DNA from: Streptomyces griseomycini | GTDB taxonomy: Bacteria > Actinomycetota > Actinomycetes > Streptomycetales > Streptomycetaceae | Assembly (NCBI RefSeq): GCF_014203535.1 | Contig: NZ_JACHJI010000006.1 | Span: 248,001-312,000, forward strand | DNA length: 64,000 nucleotides | Direction: 5' to 3' | Shown: piece by piece, positions 8,560 through 16,972 of the stretch | Layout of the letters: the number at the start of each line of letters is the position of its first letter | Numbering within the stretch: position 1 is the stretch's first letter | Position numbers and translations under genes: made by a program | Notes under the pieces: model-generated | Databases searched by the model: none | The model's input: the letters and a program-made list of their open reading frames with translations, nothing else | What the model was told of the DNA's origin: nothing

Positions 8560-8992
8560 GCTGGTGGACGCCCGGCCGGGCCAAGGCGCCGAGTGCCCGC
8601 GCGCGGACGGGGGCCGGCGCCTCCGCCGGCCCGGCTCCGAGGTCGCGTCCCCCGGCCGCCGGGATCGGGCCGTCGTCGGCGATCCCGCCGTGCGGGGAGG
8701 GCCCGGGGACGTACTCGCTCGCGATCCGCGGCTCGGGGGCGTCCGGGTCCGCCTCCACCACGGCGGCGGTCCGGCGGCCGCCGGCCCTCATCGCCGGCTC
8801 GACCTCGCGGCGGAAGCGCCCGCGGAATCCGGGGGCGTCGGCGATGCCGCTCCTCCCCGCCTCGACCGCCACCCGTCGGCCCGGCGGAGACCGGCCGGGG
8901 CGGACGCGGCCCGCCCCTCCGCTGCCGGGCCTGCCGGGGAGCCGGCGGGGCCCGACCTCCCGGGGACCGCTCGGTGCGGACCCGTCCGACAC
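8560..8992 (-). pseudogene. Decayed Ser/Thr protein kinase catalytic domain
   Basis: Read on the minus strand from a GTG at 8992, the frame gives a recognisable Pkn kinase N-lobe. It has GPREVGPRRLPGRPGSGGAG (glycine loop), then RRVAVEAG where the ATP-binding VAVK lysine has become Glu. FRGRFRREVEPAMRAGG and the hinge region IASEYVPGPSPHGGI follow. The HRDLKPSN catalytic loop, DFG and APE are absent; similarity fades near 8590. Many differences from expected kinase residues are Leu-to-Pro, Met-to-Ala or Trp-to-Arg, which single T-to-C changes explain. No stop codon interrupts the frame, so it could be mistaken for a gene or for empty spacer. It is catalytically dead. Confidence 0.72.
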
Positions 8993-9173
8993 CGCGCCCC
9001 TCCCCCGCTCGCCGGGCCCATCCGCACTCCCGAGGGGCCGGTGCGGGACCGGGCACGTCCCGGGCCGGCCGCCCCGGGCGGCCGGCCGTCCTCCACCGGC
9101 GAGCGCGGGCTGACCTCGTGGAGAGGCCCTAAGCTGGCAGGTGAGGCGTGCCGGGCCGGCCAGGGAGGCTGCG

Positions 9174-11009
9174 ATGGACGGGACGACCGGGGAGCGGGAC
9201 ACGTTCGGGGCACGGCGGTACGTGCCGATCGCCGACCACGGTCTGATCGGCGATCTGCGCACCGTGGCCCTGGTGGGCACCGACGGCACCATCGACTGGT
9301 ACTGCTGTCCGGCCTTCGACGCGCCGAGCGTCTTCGCCGCCGTCCTGGACGCGGAGCGCGGCGGGTGCTTCGAACTGGCGGCGGCCGTGCCGGCCCGCAC
9401 CAAGCAGTTCTACTTCCCCGACACCAACGTCCTGATCACCCGGTTCTTCACCGAGGAGGGGCTCGGCGAGGTGCAGGACTTCATGCCCATCGCCGGGGAG
9501 GCGACCGAGGAGGAGCGCCACCGGCTGATCCGGCGGGTGCTGTGCGTGCGCGGTTCCCTCCCGTTCCGGACGCGGGTGGCACCGCGGTTCGCGTACGGCA
9601 CCCGGCCGCACACCCTGCGGCTGACCGGCGACACCGCGGTCTTCGACTCCCGCGATCAGGCCCTCGCGCTCACCGCGACCGTCCCGATGGAGGCCGACGG
9701 AGCGGACGTGCGGGCCGACTTCAAACTGGCCGAGGGCGAGACGGCGGTGTTCGCCCTGGACCAGATCGGCGGCGACGTGTCCCCGAGCCGGTGCGAGTGC
9801 GGGGAGGCGGAGAGGCAGTTCGGCGCGACGGTGCGGTACTGGAGGCGGTGGCTCTCCGCCTCGCGCTACCGTGGCCGCTGGCGGGAGATGGTGCACCGCT
9901 CCGCCCTCACCCTGAAGCTGCTCACCTACGCGCCGACCGGGGCGATCGTGGCGGCACCGACCACGAGCCTGCCCGAGGAGCTCGGCGGGGAACGCAACTG
10001 GGACTACCGGTACGTGTGGGTGCGCGACGCGGCGTTCTGCGTGTACGCGCTGCTGCGGCTGGGCTTCACCGAGGAGGCCGAGGCGTTCATGGGGTTCGTG
10101 TCCCGGCACATCAGCCCGGGTGACGCCAAGCCGTCCGGCCCGCTGCAGATCATGTACGGCATCGACGGCCGCACCGACCTGCCCGAGCGCGAACTCGGCC
10201 ACCTGGAGGGGCATCAGGGCTCCGCACCGGTCCGCGTCGGCAACGCCGCGGCCGATCAGCTGCAGCTCGACATCTACGGGGCGCTGATCGACTCGATCTA
10301 CCTGTACGACAAGTGGGCCGAGCCTGTCTCCAGCGAGCAGTGGGACCACGTGTGCGCGCTGGTGGACTGGGTGTGCGCGCACTGGGACCAGCCCGACGAG
10401 GGGATCTGGGAGACCCGCGGCGGGCGCAGGGACTTCCTGTACTCGCGGCTGATGTGCTGGGTGGCGATCGAGCGGGGCATCCGCATGGCGAACCGGCGCG
10501 GCCTGCCCGCCGACCTGGCCCGCTGGCAGACGGTCCGTGACACCGTCTACCGGCGGATCATGAGCCGTGGCTGGTCCGCGACGCGCCGGACCTTCGTCCA
10601 GTACGAGGGCGGGGACGTGCTGGACGCGGCGCTGCTGATGATGCCGCTGTCGAAGTTCATCGCGCCGACCGACCCGAAGTGGCTGTCCACGCTCGACTCC
10701 CTCACCGAGGACCTGGTGTCGGACTCGCTGGTCTACCGCTACGACCCGCAGGCGAGCCCGGACGGACTGCGCGGCGACGAGGGGACGTTCTCCATCTGCT
10801 CGTTCTGGTACGTCGAGGCGCTGACCCGGGCCGGACGGCTCGACGAGGCGCGCCTCGCCTTCGAGAAGATGCTCACCTACGCCAACCATCTCGGCCTGTA
10901 CGCCGAGGAGATCAGCCACACCGGGGAGCAACAGGGCAACTTCCCGCAGGCGTTCACGCACCTCTCCCTGATCAGCGCCGCGTTCAATCTGGACCGCGCC
11001 CTGGGCTGA
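9174..11009 (+). CDS. Glycoside hydrolase family 15 (glucoamylase/trehalase-like)
   Basis: The 611-residue protein begins with the GH15 N-terminal beta domain (PIADHGLIGDLRTVALVGTDGTIDWYCCP) and continues as an alpha/alpha barrel. The barrel has NWDYRYVWVRDAAFCVYALL, LEGHQGSAPVRVGNAAADQ and a C-terminal YAEEISHTGEQQGNFPQAF, where the catalytic glutamates are expected. No signal peptide is seen, so it acts in the cytoplasm, probably on trehalose or short maltodextrins. Actinobacterial relatives include trehalases, so the name is left open. GGGAGG precedes the ATG, and TAAGCT at 9130-9135 is a candidate -10. It converges with the copper-type gene, 3 bases apart. Confidence 0.85.
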   Translation: MDGTTGERDTFGARRYVPIADHGLIGDLRTVALVGTDGTIDWYCCPAFDAPSVFAAVLDAERGGCFELAAAVPARTKQFYFPDTNVLITRFFTEEGLGEVQDFMPIAGEATEEERHRLIRRVLCVRGSLPFRTRVAPRFAYGTRPHTLRLTGDTAVFDSRDQALALTATVPMEADGADVRADFKLAEGETAVFALDQIGGDVSPSRCECGEAERQFGATVRYWRRWLSASRYRGRWREMVHRSALTLKLLTYAPTGAIVAAPTTSLPEELGGERNWDYRYVWVRDAAFCVYALLRLGFTEEAEAFMGFVSRHISPGDAKPSGPLQIMYGIDGRTDLPERELGHLEGHQGSAPVRVGNAAADQLQLDIYGALIDSIYLYDKWAEPVSSEQWDHVCALVDWVCAHWDQPDEGIWETRGGRRDFLYSRLMCWVAIERGIRMANRRGLPADLARWQTVRDTVYRRIMSRGWSATRRTFVQYEGGDVLDAALLMMPLSKFIAPTDPKWLSTLDSLTEDLVSDSLVYRYDPQASPDGLRGDEGTFSICSFWYVEALTRAGRLDEARLAFEKMLTYANHLGLYAEEISHTGEQQGNFPQAFTHLSLISAAFNLDRALG

Positions 11010-11012
11010 GGC

Positions 11013-12014
11013 TCAGTGGCCGTGGCCGTCCGGGTGCGCCGGCGCGTCGTCGCCGGAGGGCGCCGGGTCTGCGGGCGTGCCGTCGTCCGGTGCCCGCGTG
11101 CCCGCCTCCGCTCCGGCCCGGACCGTGAACGCCGCCGTGCGGACGACTCCGTCGTGCTTGAAGTCCAGGAACAGCCGGTAGGTGCCGCTGCTGGGTGCCG
11201 TGGCCGTGAACGAGACCGTCGGACCGGGCTCGGTCGTGCCGTCGCCGGGTTCGCCGTGGGGGTGGACGTGCAGGTAGGCGAGGTCTCCGGAGCGCAGGGC
11301 GACCAGGTGGCCGTAGGCGCCGAGGTAGGGCTGGAGGTCGGTGACGGGCTTGCCGTCGCGGGAGACGGTCAGGCGCAGTTCGCCCGCCCGGCCCGGGCGC
11401 AGCGCCCCGGTCAGTTCGACCTCGTAGCCGTCGACCTGTGCCGTGCCGGCGGGGTGCGGCAGTTCCTGCGGGCGGTAGGGGCCGGACGCGGCGAGGTCCG
11501 CGCCGAGGGTGAGGTTGCGCGCGCCCTCCTTCGCCGGGGTGAAGTCGGCGAAGACCCGGTAGCCGCCGGCGTGGGGCAGCTCGACGGGGGTGGACCAGGT
11601 GCCGTCCGCGGCGCGGGTCGGGTGCAGGTGGCGGTAGGTGAGCAGGTCGCGTGAGGCCACGATGAGGTGGAGTTCCTTGTCGTGCTCGCGGCGGTACTCG
11701 GTGACCGGGCGGCCCTCGTCGTCCCGGACGGTGAAGCGCAGGTCGGCGCGGTCTCCGGCGGTGACGTGCGGGGTCCTCAGGTCGAGGGTGTAGCCGTTCT
11801 CGGAGATCTGGAGCCCGCCGGCGGGGGTGGTCTCGTGCCCGGCGTGGCCGCCGGCCCCCTCGGCCGCCGCCGGCGGCGGCGGGGCGTGCCGCTCGTCGTG
11901 CGCGGGCGGGCGGTCCGCGACGACCGGGTCGAGGCCCTGGCCGACGCCGTAGGCCGTGCCGAAGGTGGCGGCCAGGGCGGCGGCGAACGCGGTGATCTTC
12001 AGTCCGGTGTGCAT
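11013..12014 (-). CDS. Secreted/membrane-anchored protein of a copper-response locus
   Basis: A hydrophobic segment at residues ~6-25 is a signal peptide or anchor. It is followed by a His/Pro-rich stretch (DRPPAHDERHAPPPP), two beta-rich domains with repeated LRFTVRDDEGRPV and LRLTVSRDGKPV patterns, conserved-looking HLHP and YLHVHPHG motifs, and a tail ending DGHGH. The His-rich ends and HLHP motifs suggest metal contact outside the membrane. Its role in copper handling is inferred from the CsoR-like operator 65 bases upstream and the neighbouring CopA remnant. Relatives often sit beside CopA in Streptomyces. Biochemical function is unknown. Confidence 0.75.
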   Translation of the reverse strand: MHTGLKITAFAAALAATFGTAYGVGQGLDPVVADRPPAHDERHAPPPPAAAEGAGGHAGHETTPAGGLQISENGYTLDLRTPHVTAGDRADLRFTVRDDEGRPVTEYRREHDKELHLIVASRDLLTYRHLHPTRAADGTWSTPVELPHAGGYRVFADFTPAKEGARNLTLGADLAASGPYRPQELPHPAGTAQVDGYEVELTGALRPGRAGELRLTVSRDGKPVTDLQPYLGAYGHLVALRSGDLAYLHVHPHGEPGDGTTEPGPTVSFTATAPSSGTYRLFLDFKHDGVVRTAAFTVRAGAEAGTRAPDDGTPADPAPSGDDAPAHPDGHGH

Positions 12015-12078
12015 GACCGTCTCTCCTCGGAAAACGGGGCCTCCGGCCCGCTCGGACCGGCTTCCATGCAGCTCACCA

Positions 12079-12093
12079 TACCCCCTGGGGGTA
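12079..12093. promoter_or_regulatory. CsoR-like copper operator
   Basis: TACCCCCTGGGGGTA is a perfect inverted repeat of the kind bound by the copper sensor CsoR in actinobacteria. It lies 65 bases upstream of the copper-type secreted protein. A second, split copy of the half-sites (GGGGTAT at 12134-12140 and ATACCCC at 12162-12168) sits nearer the CopA remnant, so the gap once controlled both directions. No csoR gene is in this window, so the regulator would act in trans. Confidence 0.75.
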
Positions 12094-12174
12094 CCAAGTC
12101 AAGCTGTCGGCGCGCGTGTGCGGCATACGGGGCAGGGGTATGCGTGAAACTCGGGACGGATACCCCATGAGCCG

Positions 12175-12940
12175 GTGGACCGGGAAGAGGCCCGGCCGGA
12201 GGACGGCGCCCCGAGCGCGCCGGTGGCCGGCACCGTGGTCCTCGACAGGACCGGCGGGCGCGCCGGAGGAGGGGGGGCGCGCCGCCCGCACCGGAGGACT
12301 CCGCGAACGTCACCGGGCTCGGTGTCCGGGGTGCCGCGGACGCTCGCGCGGTGCTCGCGGGGCGGGAGCGGCTGCCGGCGGGGCGGGCCCTTCGGGTGCC
12401 GCGGGACCCGCTCGGGCCGGGGACGCGGCCGAGGCGGTCCGTCGCCCGCGCGGTCGGCCCCGCGCCGGAGGGCGTCAGCACCGGGGTGCTGCCGCGGGAC
12501 GCTGGGGACGGGGTCGAGCGGCTCCCGGCGGAGGGCCGTCCGGGCGCCGTGGCCGGCGACGGGGGCGACGACGCCGCCACGCCCGCCCACGGCCGGCCCG
12601 GGGCCGGGCCGGGGCCGGGCCGGGGCCGGGCCGGGGCCGGGCCGGGGCCGGGCCGGGGCCGGGCCGGCCTCGGGCGTCGGCACCGATGTGGCGGTCGGGG
12701 CCGACGGCCCGGCCCTCGTCCGGGGCCGCCTGCGGGTGCGGCGGGCGCCCTCCGGTGCGCCCGCCGCGCCCTCGGCACCGGCCGGTCCGACCCGTTCCGG
12801 TGCTCCGCCCACGACGGCGTCGCGCTGCCGCTCGCGGCGGACGGGTCCTCGATCCGACGACCGCCGGTGCGGCCACGGCCTTCTCCCCCGTCCCCGTGCC
12901 GGCACCTCCCTGCGCCCGCGCGCCTTCCGGGTGGGGCGGG
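12175..12940 (+). pseudogene. copA: Decayed copper-translocating P-type ATPase (CopA remnant)
   Basis: Pieces of a heavy-metal P1B ATPase occur in order across changing frames. VAGTVVLDRTGG replaces the phosphorylation motif VVLDKTGT. VTGLGVRGAADARAVLAGRE and TGVLPRDAGDGVERLPAEGR follow, then AGDGGDDAAT in place of GDGVNDA. After a frame change come GTDVAVGADGPALVRGRL, AHDGVALPLAA and, after another, VLDPTTAGAATAFSPV, matching the C-terminal membrane part. The N-terminal metal-binding domains and first membrane helices are missing. A GC-rich 11-bp tandem repeat has replaced part of the P domain. The phosphorylation Lys-Thr-Gly-Thr is destroyed, so it cannot be active. The operator upstream survives. 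Confidence 0.78.
12600..12665. repeat. Six perfect tandem copies of an 11-bp GC-only unit
   Basis: The unit GGGGCCGGGCC is repeated six times without a mismatch inside the CopA remnant. Eleven bases is not a multiple of three, so each copy shifts frame, which fits DNA no longer under coding selection. The likely origin is replication slippage. It replaces the stretch between the degraded GDGVNDA motif and GTDVA. Confidence 0.95.
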
Positions 12941-13067
12941 CGGTGCCCTCGTGTGGGGCGTGCGTACCGTGGGCACCTGTGGTGGTTCCCGCCCCACCGT
13001 GCGGGAACCACCAGGCGCGGCCCCGTCCGCGGGCCCTGTTCCACGATGCCACCGCGGGAGAGACGAG

Positions 13068-13739
13068 ATGAGCGAGCCGACCAGCACCGACCAGGACGTC
13101 ACCCGTCCGCTCACGGAGCCCGTACCGCCCGCCGACGGACTGCGCAGAGTCGCCTCGGCCGTGCTCGGCGACCTCAGGGCCGTGGACGGCGCCCTGTACG
13201 CGGCGGTGGCCGCCACGCCCACGCCGACCCTCGACCGGGCACTGCGCCGGCTCTCCCACGCGGCCGACCACTCCAAGATCTCGTTCGCCGTCGCCGGGGC
13301 CCTCGCCCTGGGCGGACCGCGGCCGCGCCGGGCGGCGCTCGTCGGCGTCGGGGCCGTCGCGGTGGCCTCGGCGTCGGCCAACCTGCTGGGCAAGCGCCTG
13401 GTCCGCCGGGCCCGGCCGGACCGGGAGGCGGCCCGGGTGACCGTGGACCGGCACGTGCCGATGCCGACGTCGGCGTCCTTCCCGTCCGGGCACACCGCCT
13501 CGGCGGTCGCGTTCGCCACCGCCGTCGGGACGGTGCTGCCCGCCGCTTCGGTGCCGCTCGGCGCGCTGGCGGGCGCGGTCGGCTACTCCCGCGTCCACAC
13601 GGGCGTGCACTACCCCGGTGACGTGGCCGCCGGCGCGGTCCTCGGCATCGCCAGCGCCGCCACCGCCCTCGCCGTGGCGGCGTCCCGCTTCCCCGCCTCG
13701 TACGGACCCGGCCGGGCGCTGCGGGCCCGGCGGCGGTGA
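13068..13739 (+). CDS. PAP2 superfamily phosphatase, membrane-associated
   Basis: All three phosphatase signatures are present: KRLVRRARPD (K-x6-RP), FPSGHTASA (PSGH) and SRVHTGVHYPGDVAAG (SR-x5-H-x3-D). Hydrophobic helices surround them (AALVGVGAVAVASASANLLG, LGALAGAVGYSRVH). The family removes phosphate from lipids such as phosphatidic acid or undecaprenyl diphosphate at the membrane. At 223 residues it is of ordinary size. The start ATG follows GGGAGAGACGAG. The upstream DNA is the CopA remnant, so its promoter must lie within roughly 13000-13060. Confidence 0.88.
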   Translation: MSEPTSTDQDVTRPLTEPVPPADGLRRVASAVLGDLRAVDGALYAAVAATPTPTLDRALRRLSHAADHSKISFAVAGALALGGPRPRRAALVGVGAVAVASASANLLGKRLVRRARPDREAARVTVDRHVPMPTSASFPSGHTASAVAFATAVGTVLPAASVPLGALAGAVGYSRVHTGVHYPGDVAAGAVLGIASAATALAVAASRFPASYGPGRALRARRR

Positions 13740-13754
13740 CCGGCGGCGGTGACC

Positions 13755-13773
13755 GGCGGCCGTGACGGCCGCC
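13755..13773. terminator. Hairpin after the PAP2 gene
   Basis: GGCGGCCG, a three-base loop and CGGCCGCC form a perfect 8-bp GC stem 15 bases after the PAP2 stop. No T-run follows, as is common for Streptomyces terminators. The rest of the gap to 13977 holds an 18-bp direct repeat near 13898-13933 and nothing I recognise as a gene. Confidence 0.5.
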
Positions 13774-13977
13774 TCCGGCCGGCGGCCCCGACGCGGACCG
13801 GCGCCCGGCGGCCGTGAGGCACGGCCGGGACCCGCGGATGCCGGGCAGCCCTGCCCCGCGGCGTTCCGCAGCCGTAGCGGGCGCCGGACGACGCTGCCCC
13901 CGAACCCCGCACGGCCCCCGAACCCCGCACGGCCGCCGGACGACGGGCGCCGCCGGGGCCCGCGCGGCGGCCGTGCG

Positions 13978-14730
13978 TCACGCTCCGTCGTACGGCACCG
14001 TGGCTCCCGGCAGCGCGTACTCGTCCCGCCGTCCGCACATGCCGAACCCGCCGAGGCGGCTGGGTTCCGCCCGGTACGCCGTCGCCTCGCCCAGGTGGGC
14101 GGGGTCGCCGGCGGCCAGCGCGTCCAGGTGGGCGCCCGTGCGTTCGGCGGCGGCCAGCGCCCCGGCCCGCCACAGTTCCCGCCACACCGGCACCCGGTCG
14201 CGCACCAGCCGGGCGGCGGCCCGCTGGAACTCCCGGTAGGGGCCGGCGTCCCCGGCGACGAGCGCCTCGCGCAGGCCGAGGTAGCCCTCGACGGCGAGGT
14301 CCCGGCGGCGCCGCGCGGCCGCCTCCGTCTCCGGTCCGGTGCCGGGCGGGAGTGCCGCCGCGGCGGCGTAGCGGCCGGGGTCGGCCAGCACCTCGGGCGG
14401 GAAGGTGAAGACGGCGTCCCCGGCCTCGGGCAGTCCGCTGTTCTGCATCAGCACGGTGGTCCGCAGGCCGTCGCCCTGCACCATCCGGTGCACCGTGCCG
14501 GGCGTGAACCAGGCGACCGTGCCCGGCCGCAGCGGGATGTCCCGGTGGCCGTCGGGGCTCAGCGTCTGCACGGCGCCGCGGCCGCCGGTGACGACGTACG
14601 CCTCCGTGCACACCAGGTGCAGGTGCGGGCTGCCGCCGCACAGCCCGTCGGCGGCCTCCCAGTCGTAGGGGCTCAGGTGCGACAGCCCGACCGCGCCGGG
14701 CAGCGGGGCGCCGAACACGGGCCCGCTCAC
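13978..14730 (-). CDS. Cupin-domain protein of a sugar-type catabolic operon
   Basis: The N-terminal 120 residues form a cupin: SPHLHLVCTEAYVVTGG, then IPLRPGTVAWFTPGTVHRMVQ with metal-ligand-type His residues. The C-terminal helical half (RRRDLAVEGYLGLREALVAG) is less familiar. Cupins of this kind include sugar isomerases, dioxygenases and binding proteins; the reaction is not predictable. The GTG start overlaps the PmoA stop as GTGA, so translation is coupled. It is the last gene of the Gfo/Idh/MocA-PmoA-cupin operon and probably acts on the same compound. Confidence 0.7.
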   Translation of the reverse strand: MSGPVFGAPLPGAVGLSHLSPYDWEAADGLCGGSPHLHLVCTEAYVVTGGRGAVQTLSPDGHRDIPLRPGTVAWFTPGTVHRMVQGDGLRTTVLMQNSGLPEAGDAVFTFPPEVLADPGRYAAAAALPPGTGPETEAAARRRRDLAVEGYLGLREALVAGDAGPYREFQRAAARLVRDRVPVWRELWRAGALAAAERTGAHLDALAAGDPAHLGEATAYRAEPSRLGGFGMCGRRDEYALPGATVPYDGA

Positions 14731-15653
14731 CACGGCACGCCCTTCAGGTGGGCGCTCACCCGGTCCCGGTCCCAGGCTCCGTCCGCCACGACGATCCGGT
14801 AGCGGTAGGCGAAGGACCCGCCCGGCGGCAGCGCGAACTCCTCGAAGAACGCCCAGGAGAACGCGACCGACGGGATCGGCTCCGCGCGGACGAACCAGTG
14901 CGACGCGTGGACGGCGGTCCGCTCGTCGAGGTTCTCCGGCGCGTGCGCGAAGACGAGCGTGGAGTGGCCGTCGTACTCGTCGTGTTCGGCGGTGAAGGCG
15001 AGCCACGGGCCCTGCGTGCCCATGAGGTCCGCCGCGCCCGCGTCGGAGTCCGGGGCGAGGACCGTGCCGCCGGTGAAGTCGCGCGGGCCGCGCCACTGGA
15101 GTCCGGTGTAGCCGGCCATCTCCCGGCCGGCGGTGGTCGGCGAGCCGAACTCCAGCGCCGTGTCACGGAGGTTGGTGAGCCGGATCGACCAGTCCAGCAC
15201 CCAGGCGCCGGCCTCCTCGTCGACCGAGTGGACGCTCAGGCCCCGCTCCTCCCGGGCCCACTCGGCGCCGCCGTTCGCGACCCAGGTGAGGTCCTCGGTG
15301 CAGTCGAGGCGGTCGTCCCCGGCGGTGAACGCGGAGAAGCCCTCGTGTCGCATCGAACCGACGCGTTCGGGCAGCGCGAGGTAACCCCGGCCGTGCACGT
15401 AGGAGTTGCCGCCCCAGAAGTTCTGCCCGGACAGATGACTGGCCGTCATCTGCAGTCCCTTGTGCCAGCGGTGGTCGTTCGGGCGGTACCCGGTCACCGT
15501 GCGGCCGGCCAGGGTGCGCACCGGATGGGCGTACGGCTTGCGGGACTCGAACGGTTCGGGGTCGGGGCGGTAGACGTAGCGCAGGATCTCCGTACCGCCC
15601 GCGGCCGTGACCGTGACGGCCTCGCCGTGGGTGTGGGTGACGCGGATGCTCAT
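14727..15653 (-). CDS. PmoA family protein (DUF6807)
   Basis: The protein is recognised as PmoA-like from RPNDHRWHKGLQMTASHLSG, FWGGNSYVHGRGY and the C-terminal FEEFALPPGGSFAYRYR region. The family has a galactose-mutarotase-like beta-sandwich fold and is named after methane monooxygenase-linked proteins, but in actinobacteria it sits in sugar operons, as here. The likely role is carbohydrate binding or conversion in the cytoplasm (inference). Its ATG overlaps the upstream oxidoreductase stop as ATGA and its stop overlaps the cupin start, so three products are made together. Confidence 0.78.
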   Translation of the reverse strand: MSIRVTHTHGEAVTVTAAGGTEILRYVYRPDPEPFESRKPYAHPVRTLAGRTVTGYRPNDHRWHKGLQMTASHLSGQNFWGGNSYVHGRGYLALPERVGSMRHEGFSAFTAGDDRLDCTEDLTWVANGGAEWAREERGLSVHSVDEEAGAWVLDWSIRLTNLRDTALEFGSPTTAGREMAGYTGLQWRGPRDFTGGTVLAPDSDAGAADLMGTQGPWLAFTAEHDEYDGHSTLVFAHAPENLDERTAVHASHWFVRAEPIPSVAFSWAFFEEFALPPGGSFAYRYRIVVADGAWDRDRVSAHLKGVPW

Positions 15654-16765
15654 GCCCGCTCCTCGGGCGCCCAGTCGGGGTGACCGCCGTGCATGGCCGC
15701 GTGGAAGGGGTCGCCGGGGGCGATCTCACCGGCCCGCACCGGCCGTCCGGTGAACGCCGCCTTGTACAGGGCGGCGGCGAACTCCAGGGTGCTCCGGGCC
15801 TGTCGTCCGCTGCCCGGGGGCCTCTCCCCGGTGTCGTAGGCGTCGAGGAAGGCTCCCAGCTGGGCCGTGTGCGAGCTGGGGACGTCGGGTGCCGGGGCGC
15901 GCCAGGCGGCGGCGCGCTCGGCGGGGACGTGCCGGGCCGGGGTGTAGGACCAGTCGTCGTTGCCGTGCCCGTAGAGGTGGGTGAGTTCGACCGTCGCGTC
16001 GGCGCAGTCGACGCGGATGCGGCTCACCTCGTCCGGCGAGAGCACGCTGTTGACGACGGTCGCCAGCGCGCCGCTGCGAAAGCGCACCAGAGCGGTGGAG
16101 ACGTCCTCGCTCTCGGTGTCGTGGACCAGGCGGGCCGCCATCGCCCGCACCTCCTCCCACTCGCCGAGCAGGTGCAGCAGCAGGTCGTACTGGTGGATGC
16201 CGTGCCCCATCGTCGGCCCGCCGCCCTCGGTGGCCCACCGCCCGCGCCAGGGCACGGCGTAGTAGGCGGCGTCCCGGTGCCAGGTGGTCTGGCAGTGCGC
16301 GACCAGCGGGGCGCCCAGTTCGCCGCTCGCGATCAGTTCACGGGCGTGCCCGGCACCGGATCCGTAGCGGTGCTGGAAGACCACGGACGCGTACGCCCCC
16401 GACGCCTCCTCGGCGGCCGCGATCTCGTCGTACTCGGCGAGCGACAGGCACAGCGGCTTCTCGCACAGCACCCAGGCGCCCGCCTTGAGCGCGGCCACCG
16501 TCTGCTCCCGGTGCAGCGACGGCGGGGTCCCGATCAGCACCAGGTCGGGGCGCACGGCGTCCAGCATCGCGCCCACCGAGGTGAAGCCGGCGACGTGTTC
16601 TCCCGCCGCGGTGCGGAAGGCGTCGAGGCGCCCTCGGTCCACGTCGACGGCGGCCACCAGTTCGGTGCGGTCGGCGTGGGCGCGCAGCGCGGGCAGGTGA
16701 CCACCGGTGACGATGGCGCCGGTGCCGATCACGGCGACACGGCGGCGGACGGGGGACAAGGTCAT
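15650..16765 (-). CDS. Gfo/Idh/MocA family oxidoreductase
   Basis: The N-terminal Rossmann fold shows RVAVIGTGAIVTGGHLPAL and the NAD-binding plus catalytic-lysine segment WVLCEKPLCLSLAEYDEI, where EKP is the family hallmark. The C-terminal half has GGGPTMGHGIHQYDLLLHLLG, a typical substrate-site His and Asp pattern. Members oxidise sugars, inositols or their derivatives with NAD(P). A well-spaced AGGAGCG precedes the ATG. It is the first gene of the coupled three-gene operon, and a LacI-type palindrome 37-48 bases upstream suggests sugar induction. Confidence 0.88.
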   Translation of the reverse strand: MTLSPVRRRVAVIGTGAIVTGGHLPALRAHADRTELVAAVDVDRGRLDAFRTAAGEHVAGFTSVGAMLDAVRPDLVLIGTPPSLHREQTVAALKAGAWVLCEKPLCLSLAEYDEIAAAEEASGAYASVVFQHRYGSGAGHARELIASGELGAPLVAHCQTTWHRDAAYYAVPWRGRWATEGGGPTMGHGIHQYDLLLHLLGEWEEVRAMAARLVHDTESEDVSTALVRFRSGALATVVNSVLSPDEVSRIRVDCADATVELTHLYGHGNDDWSYTPARHVPAERAAAWRAPAPDVPSSHTAQLGAFLDAYDTGERPPGSGRQARSTLEFAAALYKAAFTGRPVRAGEIAPGDPFHAAMHGGHPDWAPEERA

Positions 16766-16801
16766 GCGGCGCTCCTGGGAGGATCGGCGGGCACACGCTC
16801 G

Positions 16802-16813
16802 GAAAGCGCTTTC
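16802..16813. promoter_or_regulatory. LacI-family operator upstream of the Gfo/Idh/MocA operon
   Basis: GAAAGCGCTTTC is a perfect 12-bp palindrome with the central GCGC seen in LacI/GalR-family operators of Streptomyces. It lies 37 bases upstream of the first gene. No LacI gene adjoins it, so the repressor must act from elsewhere; the LacI protein encoded at 40610 is a possible but unproven candidate. Confidence 0.65.
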
Positions 16814-16972
16814 TCCAGCCGTCGACCCTAGGCCCGGGCAGGGGACGGGACAACCCCGCGCACCCTGCCGAGGACGCGCGGACCGACATCCGCGAACCGG
16901 TCTCCGGGCCCGCTGCCCGGTGTCCGGCATCTGTTGCCCGGGATCCCGGATCCGCTGTCCGCGCCCCGGTGT

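Noticed and set aside
13898-13933. Tandem 18-bp duplicate as a mobile-element footprint
   Set aside because: No transposase, terminal repeats or target duplication accompany it; simple slippage is enough.
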